The notes beneath the pieces were generated by a model that saw only the letters and a program-made list of their open reading frames with translations, was not told where the DNA came from and did not search any database. Shown here piece after piece: positions 53,539 to 62,534 of a DNA stretch of 64,000 bases. Origin of the DNA: Phytobacter diazotrophicus (GTDB lineage: Bacteria > Pseudomonadota > Gammaproteobacteria > Enterobacterales > Enterobacteriaceae); the NCBI GenBank assembly GCA_004346725.1, contig SMDE01000011.1:124001-188000 (forward strand), in the 5' to 3' direction. How positions within the stretch are numbered: the stretch's first letter is position 1; each line of letters starts with the position of its first letter. The position numbers and the translations under genes were made by a program.

Positions 53539-54395
53539 TGAAACTTCTGCCACAGATTCAGGTTGAAGGCGGTGCCGAATGGCTGGCGCGAACCGCCACG
53601 CAGTGTCTGATTGACGAAGCACGATTAAGCCCGAAACCCGGTCTGGTGGACAGTCGGGGGAACGGCGCGCACCACGACTTAACGCTTGCGCTGATGGAAC
53701 GCTCTGCCCATAGCCTGACCCCCACGTTTCAGGCGCTGGCGCAACAAAGCTGGCAACGTCCGGCGGACATTGCGCTACGACAAACCATTGGACGACTCGG
53801 ACGTGTTGGCGAACAGCAGATGATGGCGGCAACAGGTGGCGTGAATACCCACCGTGGTGCGATTTGGGCGCTGGGGCTGCTGGTCAGCGCGGTGGCGATG
53901 CGTGGTGGCGATGCGAGCGCGTCTGTTATTGCAGCGACCGCCGCCACACTGGCGAAACTGCCGGACGCCGCCGCGCCCAAAATTTTCAGTAAAGGGCTTC
54001 GCGCTACACATCGCTATCGCGTACCCGGTGCCAGAGAAGAGGCACAACAGGCCTTCCCGCATATTTTACAGCTCGCCTTACCGCAATTGCGTTTGAGCCG
54101 GATGAACGGTGGCAGTGAGTCTCACGCCCGGATTGATGCCCTGATGGCCATCATGACCTCGCTTACCGATACCTGCGTGCTCTCCCGTGCCGGGATGGAA
54201 GGGCTGGAGGCCATGCAGCACGGCGCGCGTGCCGTTTTAACCGCGGGGGGTAGTGCGACCCCGGAAGGACAGCAGGCGCTCCACCTCCTGGATCGTCAAA
54301 TGCTGGCGCTGAACGCCTCACCGGGTGGTGCGGCAGACTTACTGGCTGCCACTCTGTTTCTTGACCGTATCGGGACGCCCTATTTCAAGCATTAA
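53538..54395 (+). CDS. mdcB: Triphosphoribosyl-dephospho-CoA synthase
   Basis: MdcB (CitG family) makes the prosthetic-group precursor 2'-(5''-triphosphoribosyl)-3'-dephospho-CoA from ATP and dephospho-CoA. The 285-residue product has the family motif LSPKPGLVDSRGNGAHHDL and ATGGVNTHRGAIWALGLL. It starts at the mdcA stop (TAATG), so translation is coupled. Confidence 0.93.
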   Translation: MKLLPQIQVEGGAEWLARTATQCLIDEARLSPKPGLVDSRGNGAHHDLTLALMERSAHSLTPTFQALAQQSWQRPADIALRQTIGRLGRVGEQQMMAATGGVNTHRGAIWALGLLVSAVAMRGGDASASVIAATAATLAKLPDAAAPKIFSKGLRATHRYRVPGAREEAQQAFPHILQLALPQLRLSRMNGGSESHARIDALMAIMTSLTDTCVLSRAGMEGLEAMQHGARAVLTAGGSATPEGQQALHLLDRQMLALNASPGGAADLLAATLFLDRIGTPYFKH

Positions 54396-54404
54396 GAGGA
54401 TGTT

Positions 54405-54704
54405 ATGGAAAAAATCACATTAACCGTGCCCGCCAGCCGTACCTTAAATGGCAAAGCGCTGGCAGGGGTTGTTGGTTCAGGGGATATGGAGGTGTTATTC
54501 ACCGCCGACCAGAGCCAGACACTCACTATAGATATCACGACTTCCGTCGACAACAGCCGTGGCCGCTGGGAAGCCTTGTTCAACCGTCTGCAAACCGTCA
54601 GCAGCCTGCCTGCGGGCAAACTGATCATTCACGATTTCGGCGCCACGCCTGGCGTCGCGCGCATTCGTATTGAACAGGTCTTTGAAGAGGTGAGCTATGC
54701 GTGA
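54405..54704 (+). CDS. mdcC: Malonate decarboxylase acyl-carrier protein (delta subunit)
   Basis: MdcC carries the phosphoribosyl-dephospho-CoA arm. The 99-residue product keeps the modified serine: Ser25 in GVVGSGDMEVLF. Same length as the Klebsiella protein. It overlaps mdcD by 8 bp. Confidence 0.95.
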   Translation: MEKITLTVPASRTLNGKALAGVVGSGDMEVLFTADQSQTLTIDITTSVDNSRGRWEALFNRLQTVSSLPAGKLIIHDFGATPGVARIRIEQVFEEVSYA

Positions 54705-55530
54705 TGATCGCAGTTTTATCGAACTAAAAGCACGCCAGCGTGCGCATGCATTGCTGGATGAAGGCAGCTACCGTGAGCTGCTCGACCCGTTTGAAGGGAT
54801 TGTCTCCCCGTGGCTGGGCGCGCAGGGCATCGTGCCGCAGGCCGATGACGGCATGGTGGTGGCGAAAGGCACCATCAACGGCAAACCTGCCGTGGTCGTC
54901 GCCATTGAGGGCGCCTTCCAGGGCGGCAGCATGGGCGAAGTCTCCGGTGCCAAAATGGCAGCGGCGCTGGAACTGGCGGCAGAAGATAACCGCAACGGTA
55001 TCCCGACTCAGGCGGTGCTGAGTCTGGAAACCGGTGGCGTTCGTCTGCAGGAGGCCAACCTTGGCCTGGCGGCGATTGCTGATATTCATGCCGCGATTGT
55101 TGACCTGCGCCGCTATACCCCGGTGATCGGTATTGTGGCCGGGACCGTGGGCTGCTTCGGTGGGATGTCCATTGCCGCAGCGTTGTGCAGTTATCTGATT
55201 GTTACCCGCGAAGCCCGCCTGGGGCTGAACGGTCCGCAGGTCATTGAACAGGAAGCGGGTATTGAAGAGTACGACTCCCGCGACCGTCCGTTTATCTGGA
55301 GCATGACCGGTGGGGAAGTACGCTATCAAAGCGGGCTGGTGGATGCGCTGGTGGGCGATGGTGTAAACGCGGTGAAGCAAGCCATGAACGAGGCGATTGC
55401 CAAAGGCGTACCGGCAAAACATCGCACCGATAAGTACGACGACTACCTTGCCCGTCTGACCAATTTCGACACCCGCAAACAGGCTGATGCCGAACAGATT
55501 AAAGCCCTTTTTGCCCGGGAGGTGAAATGA
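54697..55530 (+). CDS. mdcD: Malonate decarboxylase beta subunit
   Basis: MdcD decarboxylates malonyl-ACP to acetyl-ACP with MdcE. The 277-residue protein has the crotonase/carboxyltransferase fold, with EGAFQGGSMGEVSGAKMA and GIVAGTVGCFGGMSIAAAL as oxyanion-hole segments. It overlaps mdcC upstream and mdcE by 4 bp. Confidence 0.95.
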   Translation: MRDDRSFIELKARQRAHALLDEGSYRELLDPFEGIVSPWLGAQGIVPQADDGMVVAKGTINGKPAVVVAIEGAFQGGSMGEVSGAKMAAALELAAEDNRNGIPTQAVLSLETGGVRLQEANLGLAAIADIHAAIVDLRRYTPVIGIVAGTVGCFGGMSIAAALCSYLIVTREARLGLNGPQVIEQEAGIEEYDSRDRPFIWSMTGGEVRYQSGLVDALVGDGVNAVKQAMNEAIAKGVPAKHRTDKYDDYLARLTNFDTRKQADAEQIKALFAREVK

Positions 55531-56330
55531 TGAGTACTGCAATAAGCCGTGGCGAACTCTGGCTGGAAACTCTCGCCCCAAACGCCCAGCGCCTGGCAGG
55601 CTTATGCCCGTCCGTAAAGGTAGCCGATGGTGAACTGAACGATGAAACGGTGCGCTTTGTTGCCGTTGTCCCTGATGCGAATAACCATTTCCCGCGCGCC
55701 GCCAAAGGCGAGGTGGGCCTGCTGGAAGGCTGGACGCTGGCGAAAGTTATCAGCGAAACGGTCGCGGCTGATGCGGATAAAGCCGTGAAACGCCCGATTG
55801 TGGCGGTAATTGATGTGCCAAGCCAGGCGTACGGTCGCCGTGAAGAAGGTTTTGGTATTCACCAGGCGCTGGCCGGTGCCGCTGCGGCCTATGCCAATGC
55901 GCGCCTGGCGGGCCATCCGGTGATTGGTCTCATTGTTGGTAAAGCGATGTCCGGCGCGTTTCTGGCGCACGGTTATCAGGCTAACCGGCTGATTGCCTTC
56001 AACGACAAAGGCGTTTTGATTCACGCGATGGGTAAAGAGTCCGCCGCGCGTATCACCTTGCGTACCGTAGAGGCGCTGGAAAAACTGGCGGCGACTATCC
56101 CACCGATGGCGTATGACATCAGTAACTACGCCACCCTGGGGCTGCTGGAAAATCTGCTGGATATCAGCAATCCGGATGCGCCATCGTCGTCCGATCTGAC
56201 GCTGGTGAAAACCACGCTGCAAGAGGCTATCAACGCCGCTCGTCAGGATGCCACCCTGAAAAACCGTCTGGGCGCTGACAATCGCCGCAGCTCTGCGCTT
56301 GTGCGTGAACGCATGAAAGCGAGCTGGTAA
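55527..56330 (+). CDS. mdcE: Malonate decarboxylase gamma subunit (codecarboxylase)
   Basis: MdcE is the 267-residue carboxyltransferase-fold partner of MdcD. GLIVGKAMSGAFLAHGYQAN is the typical oxyanion-hole region. Two adjacent ATGs (55,527 and 55,530) follow GGGAGG; the first overlaps the mdcD stop. It closes the tightly packed block encoding the enzyme subunits; 130 bp then separate it from mdcF. Confidence 0.94.
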   Translation: MMSTAISRGELWLETLAPNAQRLAGLCPSVKVADGELNDETVRFVAVVPDANNHFPRAAKGEVGLLEGWTLAKVISETVAADADKAVKRPIVAVIDVPSQAYGRREEGFGIHQALAGAAAAYANARLAGHPVIGLIVGKAMSGAFLAHGYQANRLIAFNDKGVLIHAMGKESAARITLRTVEALEKLAATIPPMAYDISNYATLGLLENLLDISNPDAPSSSDLTLVKTTLQEAINAARQDATLKNRLGADNRRSSALVRERMKASW

Positions 56331-56460
56331 GTAAAAAAGAGACCTGCCAGATGCATTAACTCCGTGGGCACAGCCACTGTGCCCACGCGGGAACGTGCAT
56401 CCTGAAAATAATAATCATCGCACCAGTGCTAAACGTTTCTTTATTTATTACAGGTGATTT

Positions 56461-57420
56461 ATGACTTATGTAATTGTTCATGCCCTCGCACCGATTTTTA
56501 TCATCATGTTGCTGGGCTTCTGGGCGGGCAAGGCCAAAATGGTGGATAACAAGAATGTTTCCCTGCTCAATATTTTCGTCATGGATTTTGCACTCCCCGC
56601 AGCCCTGTTCAGTGCCACGGTACAAACTCCGTGGACCGGTATCGTTGCCCAGTCTCCACTGATTCTGGTCCTGACGCTGGCGATGTGGGTTACTTACGCG
56701 GTTATCTACTTCCTGGCGACCCGTGTCTTTAAAAAATCGCCGCAGGATGCCGCCGTGCTGACCCTGACCGTCGCGCTGCCGAACTATGCGGCGCTGGGGC
56801 TGCCTATTCTGGGTAGCGTGCTGGGCGAAGGTTCTTCTACGTCGCTTTCTGTCGCGGTGTCGATTGCCTGTGGCTCAGTATTGATGACCCCGTTCTGCCT
56901 GCTGATTCTGGAGCGTGAAAAGGCCCGTGCGCAGGGAGGTAACTCCGGTTCCACGCTGGCAATGCTGCCGGTTTTGATGTGGCGCTCGCTGAAAAAACCG
57001 ATCGTGATGGGGCCGCTGTTGGGTGTGATCCTCTCTGCGATTGGTATCAAAATGCCGGAACTCCTGCTGGCGGCGATTAAACCGCTGGGCCTGTCTGCAA
57101 CCGCAGCGGCGTTATTCCTGACCGGGGTGATCCTCTCTGCCCGTAAACTGCAGATCAACACGATGGTCATCACATCGACCATTGCCAAGCTGCTGATTCA
57201 GCCCTTTATCGCCTGGGGCATCGTGCTGATTTTTGGCCTGCACGGTTCGGTGGCGATCACCGCAATTCTGATGATTGCGCTGTCTGCCGGTTTCTTCGGC
57301 GTGGTATTCGGTAACCGATTTGGCGTGCAATCACCGGATGCAGAAGCCGTGCTGCTGTTAAGCTCAGTACTGTGTATTCTGTCGTTGCCGCTGTTTATCT
57401 CGCTGACCTCAGGAATCTAA
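56461..57420 (+). CDS. mdcF: Malonate transporter, auxin efflux carrier family
   Basis: MdcF is the putative malonate uptake carrier of the Klebsiella-type mdc operon. The 319-residue protein has about ten hydrophobic segments in the AEC-family pattern, starting VIVHALAPIFIIMLLGFWAG and ending LLSSVLCILSLPLFISLTSG. It is separated from mdcG by only 3 bp. Substrate assignment rests on operon context. Confidence 0.9.
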   Translation: MTYVIVHALAPIFIIMLLGFWAGKAKMVDNKNVSLLNIFVMDFALPAALFSATVQTPWTGIVAQSPLILVLTLAMWVTYAVIYFLATRVFKKSPQDAAVLTLTVALPNYAALGLPILGSVLGEGSSTSLSVAVSIACGSVLMTPFCLLILEREKARAQGGNSGSTLAMLPVLMWRSLKKPIVMGPLLGVILSAIGIKMPELLLAAIKPLGLSATAAALFLTGVILSARKLQINTMVITSTIAKLLIQPFIAWGIVLIFGLHGSVAITAILMIALSAGFFGVVFGNRFGVQSPDAEAVLLLSSVLCILSLPLFISLTSGI

Positions 57421-57423
57421 ACC

Positions 57424-58038
57424 ATGAAAACATTACGACCGCACGATCTTGTCTGGCTGGCCGAGCGTAGCGCCCTGGAAGGCGTTACCGAAGCCTGGGT
57501 TGAAGAGATATGGCACCCCGGTTTGCCGGTGGTGGTGCGGCGTGATGTGAATCCTAATGGACGCGTACCTGTCGGGATACGCGGCCTCAAACGTGAGCAA
57601 CGCGCAGCGGCCTGGGTTGCCCCGGAGCACGTTGTCCGCGTTGTCTCTCCGGAAGAACTCGTTGATACGCAGACGCTGGTCCGTTCGCCGTTTATCACTC
57701 AGCCGCCCGTGCAGGTCGCGTTCCAGTTGGCTCAGCAGCGCTGGCCGTGGGTCTGGGGAATTACGGGCAGTAGCGGTTATAGCCTGGCAACCGGGATCCC
57801 GGTTTTGCATGCGGCCAGCGACCTTGACCTGATGATCCGTGCGCCGCAACCGCTGGCACGCGAGGCGTTGCTTCGCTGGCAGCAGCAGATTTCAGGCGCC
57901 TTATGCCGTGTTGATACGCAGGTCAATGTTCCGCAGGGCGGCTTTGCGCTGACGGAGTGGCTGCGTGATGGTCGGGTGCTTCTGAAAACGAATCGCGGGC
58001 CGCAGTTGGTCAGCGATCCCTGGTTTGAGGGAAATTAA
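57424..58038 (+). CDS. mdcG: Phosphoribosyl-dephospho-CoA transferase (holo-ACP synthase)
   Basis: MdcG attaches the prosthetic group made by MdcB to Ser25 of MdcC. The 204-residue product carries the nucleotidyltransferase-type motif WGITGSSGYSLATG, followed by HAASDLDLMIRAP with the metal-binding Asp pair and a later Asp in CRVDTQVNVP. It abuts mdcH with no gap. Confidence 0.93.
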   Translation: MKTLRPHDLVWLAERSALEGVTEAWVEEIWHPGLPVVVRRDVNPNGRVPVGIRGLKREQRAAAWVAPEHVVRVVSPEELVDTQTLVRSPFITQPPVQVAFQLAQQRWPWVWGITGSSGYSLATGIPVLHAASDLDLMIRAPQPLAREALLRWQQQISGALCRVDTQVNVPQGGFALTEWLRDGRVLLKTNRGPQLVSDPWFEGN

Positions 58039-58941
58039 ATGAAAATTCTGTTCACCTTTCCCGGGCAGGGAACGCAGCATCCGGGGATGTTGCGCGCGCT
58101 TCCGGGAACGGAACTGGCGCAGGCACGTGAGGTGCTGGGCGCAGAAATCGATACGCTGGATACTGCAGAAGCCTTACAGCATACGCGCGCCGTTCAGCTT
58201 TGTTTGTTGATAGCCGGGGTTGCCTGGGCGCGTGAACTTATGCGCCGGGACGTTTCGCCCGATATTGTCAGCGGCCTTTCGATTGGCGCCTATCCGGCCG
58301 CGGTCATCGCCGGAGCACTGGATTATGCAGACGCTCTGCGGCTTGTGGCATTACGCGGTGATTTAATGGAACAGGCCTGGCCCCACGGTTATGGTCTGAC
58401 GGCGATCATGGGCCTGACGCTACCGCAGGTGGAAGCACTGGTGGAAGGGAGCGGGGCGTATATTGCCAATCTGAATACCGAGACCCAGATTGTGATTGCC
58501 GGTAGCGACGCGGCGATGGCGAGTGTGGGGCAGAAAGCGCTCGCCAAAGGCGCAAATAAAGTCCGACGTCTTGATGTCAGCGTGCCGTCACACTGTGCGC
58601 TGCTGGCTGAACCGGCCGAAAAACTGGCGGAGGCATTTCGCAAGGTGACACTTGCTCGCCCGAGCTGTGCTTACCTTAGCGGTAGCACCGGGCGCGTATT
58701 GTGGCAGGCTGATAAAATTGCCGACGATCTGGCGATGAACATGGCGCGCACCGTGCGCTGGCAGGAGGCGATGATTGCGGCAAACGAACGTGAAGCCCGG
58801 CTGGCGATTGAGATGCCGCCCGGCGGCATACTGACCTGCTTAACCCGTCAGGCCGCATGGACGGGAGAGACGATTTCATTAGATCGCAGTGGCGTGTCGG
58901 TCGCAGAACACCTCGCAAAACGGCTCAGATCGCAGGAATAA
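58039..58941 (+). CDS. mdcH: Malonyl-CoA:ACP transacylase (epsilon subunit)
   Basis: MdcH primes the carrier by moving malonyl groups from malonyl-CoA to MdcC. The 300-residue FabD-type acyltransferase has the opening FTFPGQGTQHPGM, the nucleophile GLSIGAYPAA (Ser) and the His in VPSHCALL. It is the last gene of the operon and convergent with mdcR, 12 bp away, with no recognisable terminator between. Confidence 0.94.
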   Translation: MKILFTFPGQGTQHPGMLRALPGTELAQAREVLGAEIDTLDTAEALQHTRAVQLCLLIAGVAWARELMRRDVSPDIVSGLSIGAYPAAVIAGALDYADALRLVALRGDLMEQAWPHGYGLTAIMGLTLPQVEALVEGSGAYIANLNTETQIVIAGSDAAMASVGQKALAKGANKVRRLDVSVPSHCALLAEPAEKLAEAFRKVTLARPSCAYLSGSTGRVLWQADKIADDLAMNMARTVRWQEAMIAANEREARLAIEMPPGGILTCLTRQAAWTGETISLDRSGVSVAEHLAKRLRSQE

Positions 58942-58953
58942 GCCGTGTTCGGT

Positions 58954-59886
58954 TCAGGCGTTGTCCTGCCGGTTTCTGGCGTACATACGGCCTTCCGCCG
59001 CCAGCGCCAGTAAGTTCGGGTCATGCTCGCGGTTGCGGGCAAAGACAATGGCTATTTGCTGCTGCATCTGGTAGGGCTGTGCGAGTTTGAGTAGCTGCAC
59101 GGAATTCTCATACACCTTCTTCATTCGCCCCGGCATCAACGTGAAGCCCACGCCCGCCTGCACCAGGCTCAGCATAGAAAAGATATCATTCACCCGCGTC
59201 ACAATCTCTGGCTCAAACCCGGCGATATGGAAGGCTTCCTGAAACCCGGCATAGGTGGCAAACCCTTCGGCAAGAGCGACGAATTTTTGCTGGCGATAGT
59301 CGCGTAAATCGGCTGGAGCGGAGGTATTCAGTTTCGCGGCCGCCGGTGCAGCCAGAAAGATTTCATCGTGGAAGAGCGGCAGCATTTCGAGGTTGGCTGA
59401 ATCCAGTTCCGATTCAGAAATCGAGATCAGTATCGCGTCCAGCGATCCTTCCTCCAGTTTATGCAACAGGGTCTCGTTCGACCCCATCGTCAAATCCATC
59501 TCCAGTTCCGGGCGGCGCAGCTTCATCCCCATGATCAACTGGGGGACGGTTTCCAGCGTGAGTGAATAGAGGGTGCCGACGCGCAAACGATTCTGGCCGA
59601 TACCCGCCATCTTGCGAGCTTCTGCCAGACCGCGCTCCATGATTTGCGTGGCTTCCTGGCAATACTCCAGTAATGTCCAGGCCGCCGGAAGGGGCAATAA
59701 GTTACGCCCCTTGTGGACAAACAGCGGGCAGCGTACGTTCTCCTCCAGCGTATGCAGCGCGCGATGCACGCTCACACCGCTAAGGTTCAGCGCCTCGGCG
59801 GCTCGGGCGATATTGCCTTTCTCCATGAAGGCCATAAAAATGGCCAGCTTGCGAAAGGTGAGATCACTGGTGATGTCGGGGTTCAT
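58954..59886 (-). CDS. mdcR: LysR-type regulator of malonate use MdcR
   Basis: A 310-residue LysR-family regulator. The N-terminal HTH reads EKGNIARAAEALNLSGVSVH; a type 2 periplasmic-binding-like effector domain follows from about residue 95. Its place next to mdcH supports control of the mdc operon, presumably with malonate as coinducer. It begins only 18 bp after the yheS stop on the same strand, leaving no room for a separate intergenic promoter. Confidence 0.92.
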   Translation of the reverse strand: MNPDITSDLTFRKLAIFMAFMEKGNIARAAEALNLSGVSVHRALHTLEENVRCPLFVHKGRNLLPLPAAWTLLEYCQEATQIMERGLAEARKMAGIGQNRLRVGTLYSLTLETVPQLIMGMKLRRPELEMDLTMGSNETLLHKLEEGSLDAILISISESELDSANLEMLPLFHDEIFLAAPAAAKLNTSAPADLRDYRQQKFVALAEGFATYAGFQEAFHIAGFEPEIVTRVNDIFSMLSLVQAGVGFTLMPGRMKKVYENSVQLLKLAQPYQMQQQIAIVFARNREHDPNLLALAAEGRMYARNRQDNA

Positions 59887-59904
59887 CTCAGCCTGCCTGC
59901 GTGA

Positions 59905-61809
59905 TTAATCGGTTTGCAGCATGGCCTCGAGCTGCTCGTGCGCCTCCAGCCACGCCATTTCGCACTCTTCAAGACCCGCTTTTGCCTTCGCCTGTTGCTG
60001 CAGACACTCGGTAAGTTCTGCTTTACGGCTTTGGTCATACAGGCCGCTGTCTCCGAGCTTCTCTTCCGCCTGCGCTAGCTGGGCATTGAGTTTTTCCATC
60101 TCTTTTTCGAGGCGGGTGATCTCTTTGCGCAGTGGTTGCGTTTGGGTTCGCAATTCGGCTTCACGGCGTTTCTGGTCTTTGCGGGCCTGCGCACTGTTGG
60201 CATTGTCTTTCGGTGCGTCGGTCGGCTGGCTTTCCTGTTTCTGAATGTCGCTCAGCCACTGCTGATAATCTTCCAGATCGCCATCGAACGGTTCGACTTT
60301 CCCGTCGTGCACCAGGTATAAATCGTCCGTAGTGGAGCGCAGCAGATGACGGTCATGCGACACCACCACCAACGCGCCTTCAAATTCGATTAACGCTTCG
60401 GTCAGCGCCTGACGCATGTCGAGATCAAGGTGGTTGGTGGGTTCATCGAGCAGCAACAGGTTCGGGCGCTGCCAGACGATCAGCGCCAGTACCAGGCGTG
60501 CTTTTTCGCCCCCGGAGAAGCGGCGGGTCTCTTCGCTGACTTTGTCGCCCTGGAAACCAAAACCGCCGAGATAATCACGCAGCTTTTGCTCCAGCTCCTG
60601 CGGGGCCATACGCGCCAGATGCTGTAACGGCGATTCGTCGGCACGCAAGAACTCCAACTGATGCTGGGCGAAATAGCCAAGCTTGATGCCCTTCGCCAGA
60701 CCGATGTCGCCGCTAAACGGCGTCAGTTCACCGGCCAGCAGTTTAATCAGCGTCGATTTACCCGCACCGTTGCGGCCCAGCAACCCGATACGCGACCCTG
60801 GCACCAGGTTGAGCTTAATAGAGTCGAGGATGACGCGGTCGCCATAGCCGGCGCTGATTTTTTCCATTTTCAGCAGCGGATTGGGCAGGCTTTCTGGCGC
60901 ACGGAAGCTAAAGTGGAACGGGTTATCCACGTGGGCCGGGGCGATAAGCTCCATACGCTCAAGCATTTTGATGCGGCTTTGCGCCTGCTTCGCTTTGCTG
61001 GCTTTGGCCTTGAAGCGATCGATGAAACTTTGCAGATGCGCCACGCGCTCCTGCTGGCTTTCGTACATTGCCTGCTGCTGCGCCAGACGGGTTGCGCGCT
61101 GACGCTCGAAGGAGCTGTAGTTGCCGGTGTATTCGAACATGGTTTGCTGTTCGATATGAATAATTTTATCGACCACCGGATCGAGAAAGTCACGATCGTG
61201 GGAGATAAGAATCAGAGTGCCCTGATAGCTCTTTAGCCACTTTTCCAGCCAGATTACCGCATCGAGATCGAGGTGGTTGGTCGGTTCATCGAGCAGCAGC
61301 AGGTCGGAGCGGCAAATCAGCGCCTGCGCGAGGTTAAGACGCATACGCCAGCCGCCTGAGAAATCGCTGACCGGACGTTCGAGCTGCTCGTTAGAAAAAC
61401 CCAGACCGTGTAGCAAACTGGAGGCGCGCGAACGGATAGTCCAGGCGTCGATAGCGTCGAGCTTGCCGTGGACGGTGGCGATGGCGTGTCCGTCATTGCG
61501 TTCGTTGGCGGCGTTCAGCTCTGCTTCGAGACGACGGTATTCGCGATCGCCATCAATTACATAGTCGAGTGCAGGCATCGGCAGGGCTGGGGTTTCCTGA
61601 TTTACCCACGCCAGTTGCCAGTTATTGGGAAAGGTAAAACTACCGCCATCAGCGCTGAGCTCGTTTTTCAAAAGCGCCAGCAACGTAGATTTGCCGCAGC
61701 CGTTTTTGCCCACCAGGCCGACTTTCTGACCCGGGTTGATGGTAGCTGTGGCGTTATCCAGCAGGACACGCACGCCGCGACGAATTTGTAACGAGGAGAA
61801 AACAATCAT
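59905..61809 (-). CDS. yheS: ABC-F family ATPase YheS
   Basis: YheS is a ribosome-associated ABC-F ATPase without membrane domains. The 634-residue protein has two ABC cassettes: Walker A GKNGCGKST (about residue 34) and GRNGAGKST (about 345), signatures DFSGGWRMRL and RFSGGEKARL, and Walker B LLLDEPTNHLD twice. The inter-domain arm and C-terminal Lys/Glu-rich coiled coil (about 530-634) are typical. In E. coli yheT follows directly; here mdcR does. Confidence 0.96.
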   Translation of the reverse strand: MIVFSSLQIRRGVRVLLDNATATINPGQKVGLVGKNGCGKSTLLALLKNELSADGGSFTFPNNWQLAWVNQETPALPMPALDYVIDGDREYRRLEAELNAANERNDGHAIATVHGKLDAIDAWTIRSRASSLLHGLGFSNEQLERPVSDFSGGWRMRLNLAQALICRSDLLLLDEPTNHLDLDAVIWLEKWLKSYQGTLILISHDRDFLDPVVDKIIHIEQQTMFEYTGNYSSFERQRATRLAQQQAMYESQQERVAHLQSFIDRFKAKASKAKQAQSRIKMLERMELIAPAHVDNPFHFSFRAPESLPNPLLKMEKISAGYGDRVILDSIKLNLVPGSRIGLLGRNGAGKSTLIKLLAGELTPFSGDIGLAKGIKLGYFAQHQLEFLRADESPLQHLARMAPQELEQKLRDYLGGFGFQGDKVSEETRRFSGGEKARLVLALIVWQRPNLLLLDEPTNHLDLDMRQALTEALIEFEGALVVVSHDRHLLRSTTDDLYLVHDGKVEPFDGDLEDYQQWLSDIQKQESQPTDAPKDNANSAQARKDQKRREAELRTQTQPLRKEITRLEKEMEKLNAQLAQAEEKLGDSGLYDQSRKAELTECLQQQAKAKAGLEECEMAWLEAHEQLEAMLQTD

Positions 61810-61979
61810 AAGGCGCCGTATGTTCAGACTATGTTAATTTGTCATTATGATAATGTAAGTAGTGAGCGGTTTCGCCTCACCAGGCCCGCAATGGTAGCCC
61901 AAAACAAAGAATTTAGACAAAATCATTCTGGCCGCTGAATGCGGTAATAAAAATGACAGGTTTTACACCCGGGAGGGGG

Positions 61980-62534
61980 ATGATGTCCCAGACAGCGAAA
62001 GTACTGCTGCTGTATGCCCATCCGGAATCACAGGACTCGGTGGCAAATCGAGTTTTGCTCAAGCCGGCAAAGCAACTGCACAATGTCACCGTGCATGACC
62101 TCTATGCACACTATCCAGACTTTTTTATTGATATTCCCCGGGAGCAGGCGCTGCTGCGCGAGCATGAGGTTATTGTTTTCCAACATCCGCTTTATACCTA
62201 CAGCTGCCCGGCGTTGCTGAAAGAGTGGTTTGATCGCGTGCTTACGCGCGAATTCGCCAGCGGCCCGGGAGGGAGTCAGCTCGCGGGAAAGTACTGGCGT
62301 AGTGTCATCACCACCGGTGAGCCGGAGGCGGCCTATCGCCATGACGGGCTCAACCGTTATCCCATAAGCGATATTCTGCGCCCTTTTGAGTTAACGGCGG
62401 CCATGTGCCGCATGCACTGGATGAATCCCATCATTATTTACTGGGCGCGCAGGCAGCCGCCAGAAGCGCTGGCAAACCATGCGAAAGCCTACGGCGACTG
62501 GCTGGCCTCGCCAATCATGACGGGAGGCCTGTAA
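61980..62534 (+). CDS. kefG: KefB ancillary protein KefG (flavodoxin-like)
   Basis: KefG is the quinone-oxidoreductase-like partner needed for full activity of the KefB K+/H+ antiporter. The 184-residue protein has the flavodoxin-like fold: [34 protein letters not shown] and [12 protein letters not shown]. The start MMSQTAK (61,980 or 61,983) follows GGGAGGGGG; the 9-codon extension upstream is not family-like. It is divergent from yheS and overlaps kefB by 1 bp. Confidence 0.96.
   Translation: MMSQTAKVLLLYAHPESQDSVANRVLLKPAKQLHNVTVHDLYAHYPDFFIDIPREQALLREHEVIVFQHPLYTYSCPALLKEWFDRVLTREFASGPGGSQLAGKYWRSVITTGEPEAAYRHDGLNRYPISDILRPFELTAAMCRMHWMNPIIIYWARRQPPEALANHAKAYGDWLASPIMTGGL

Noticed and set aside
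54724-55581. 285-codon antisense ORF opposite mdcD
   Set aside because: Shadow of the GC-rich mdcD; the sense gene has family motifs and operon overlap, the antisense frame does not.
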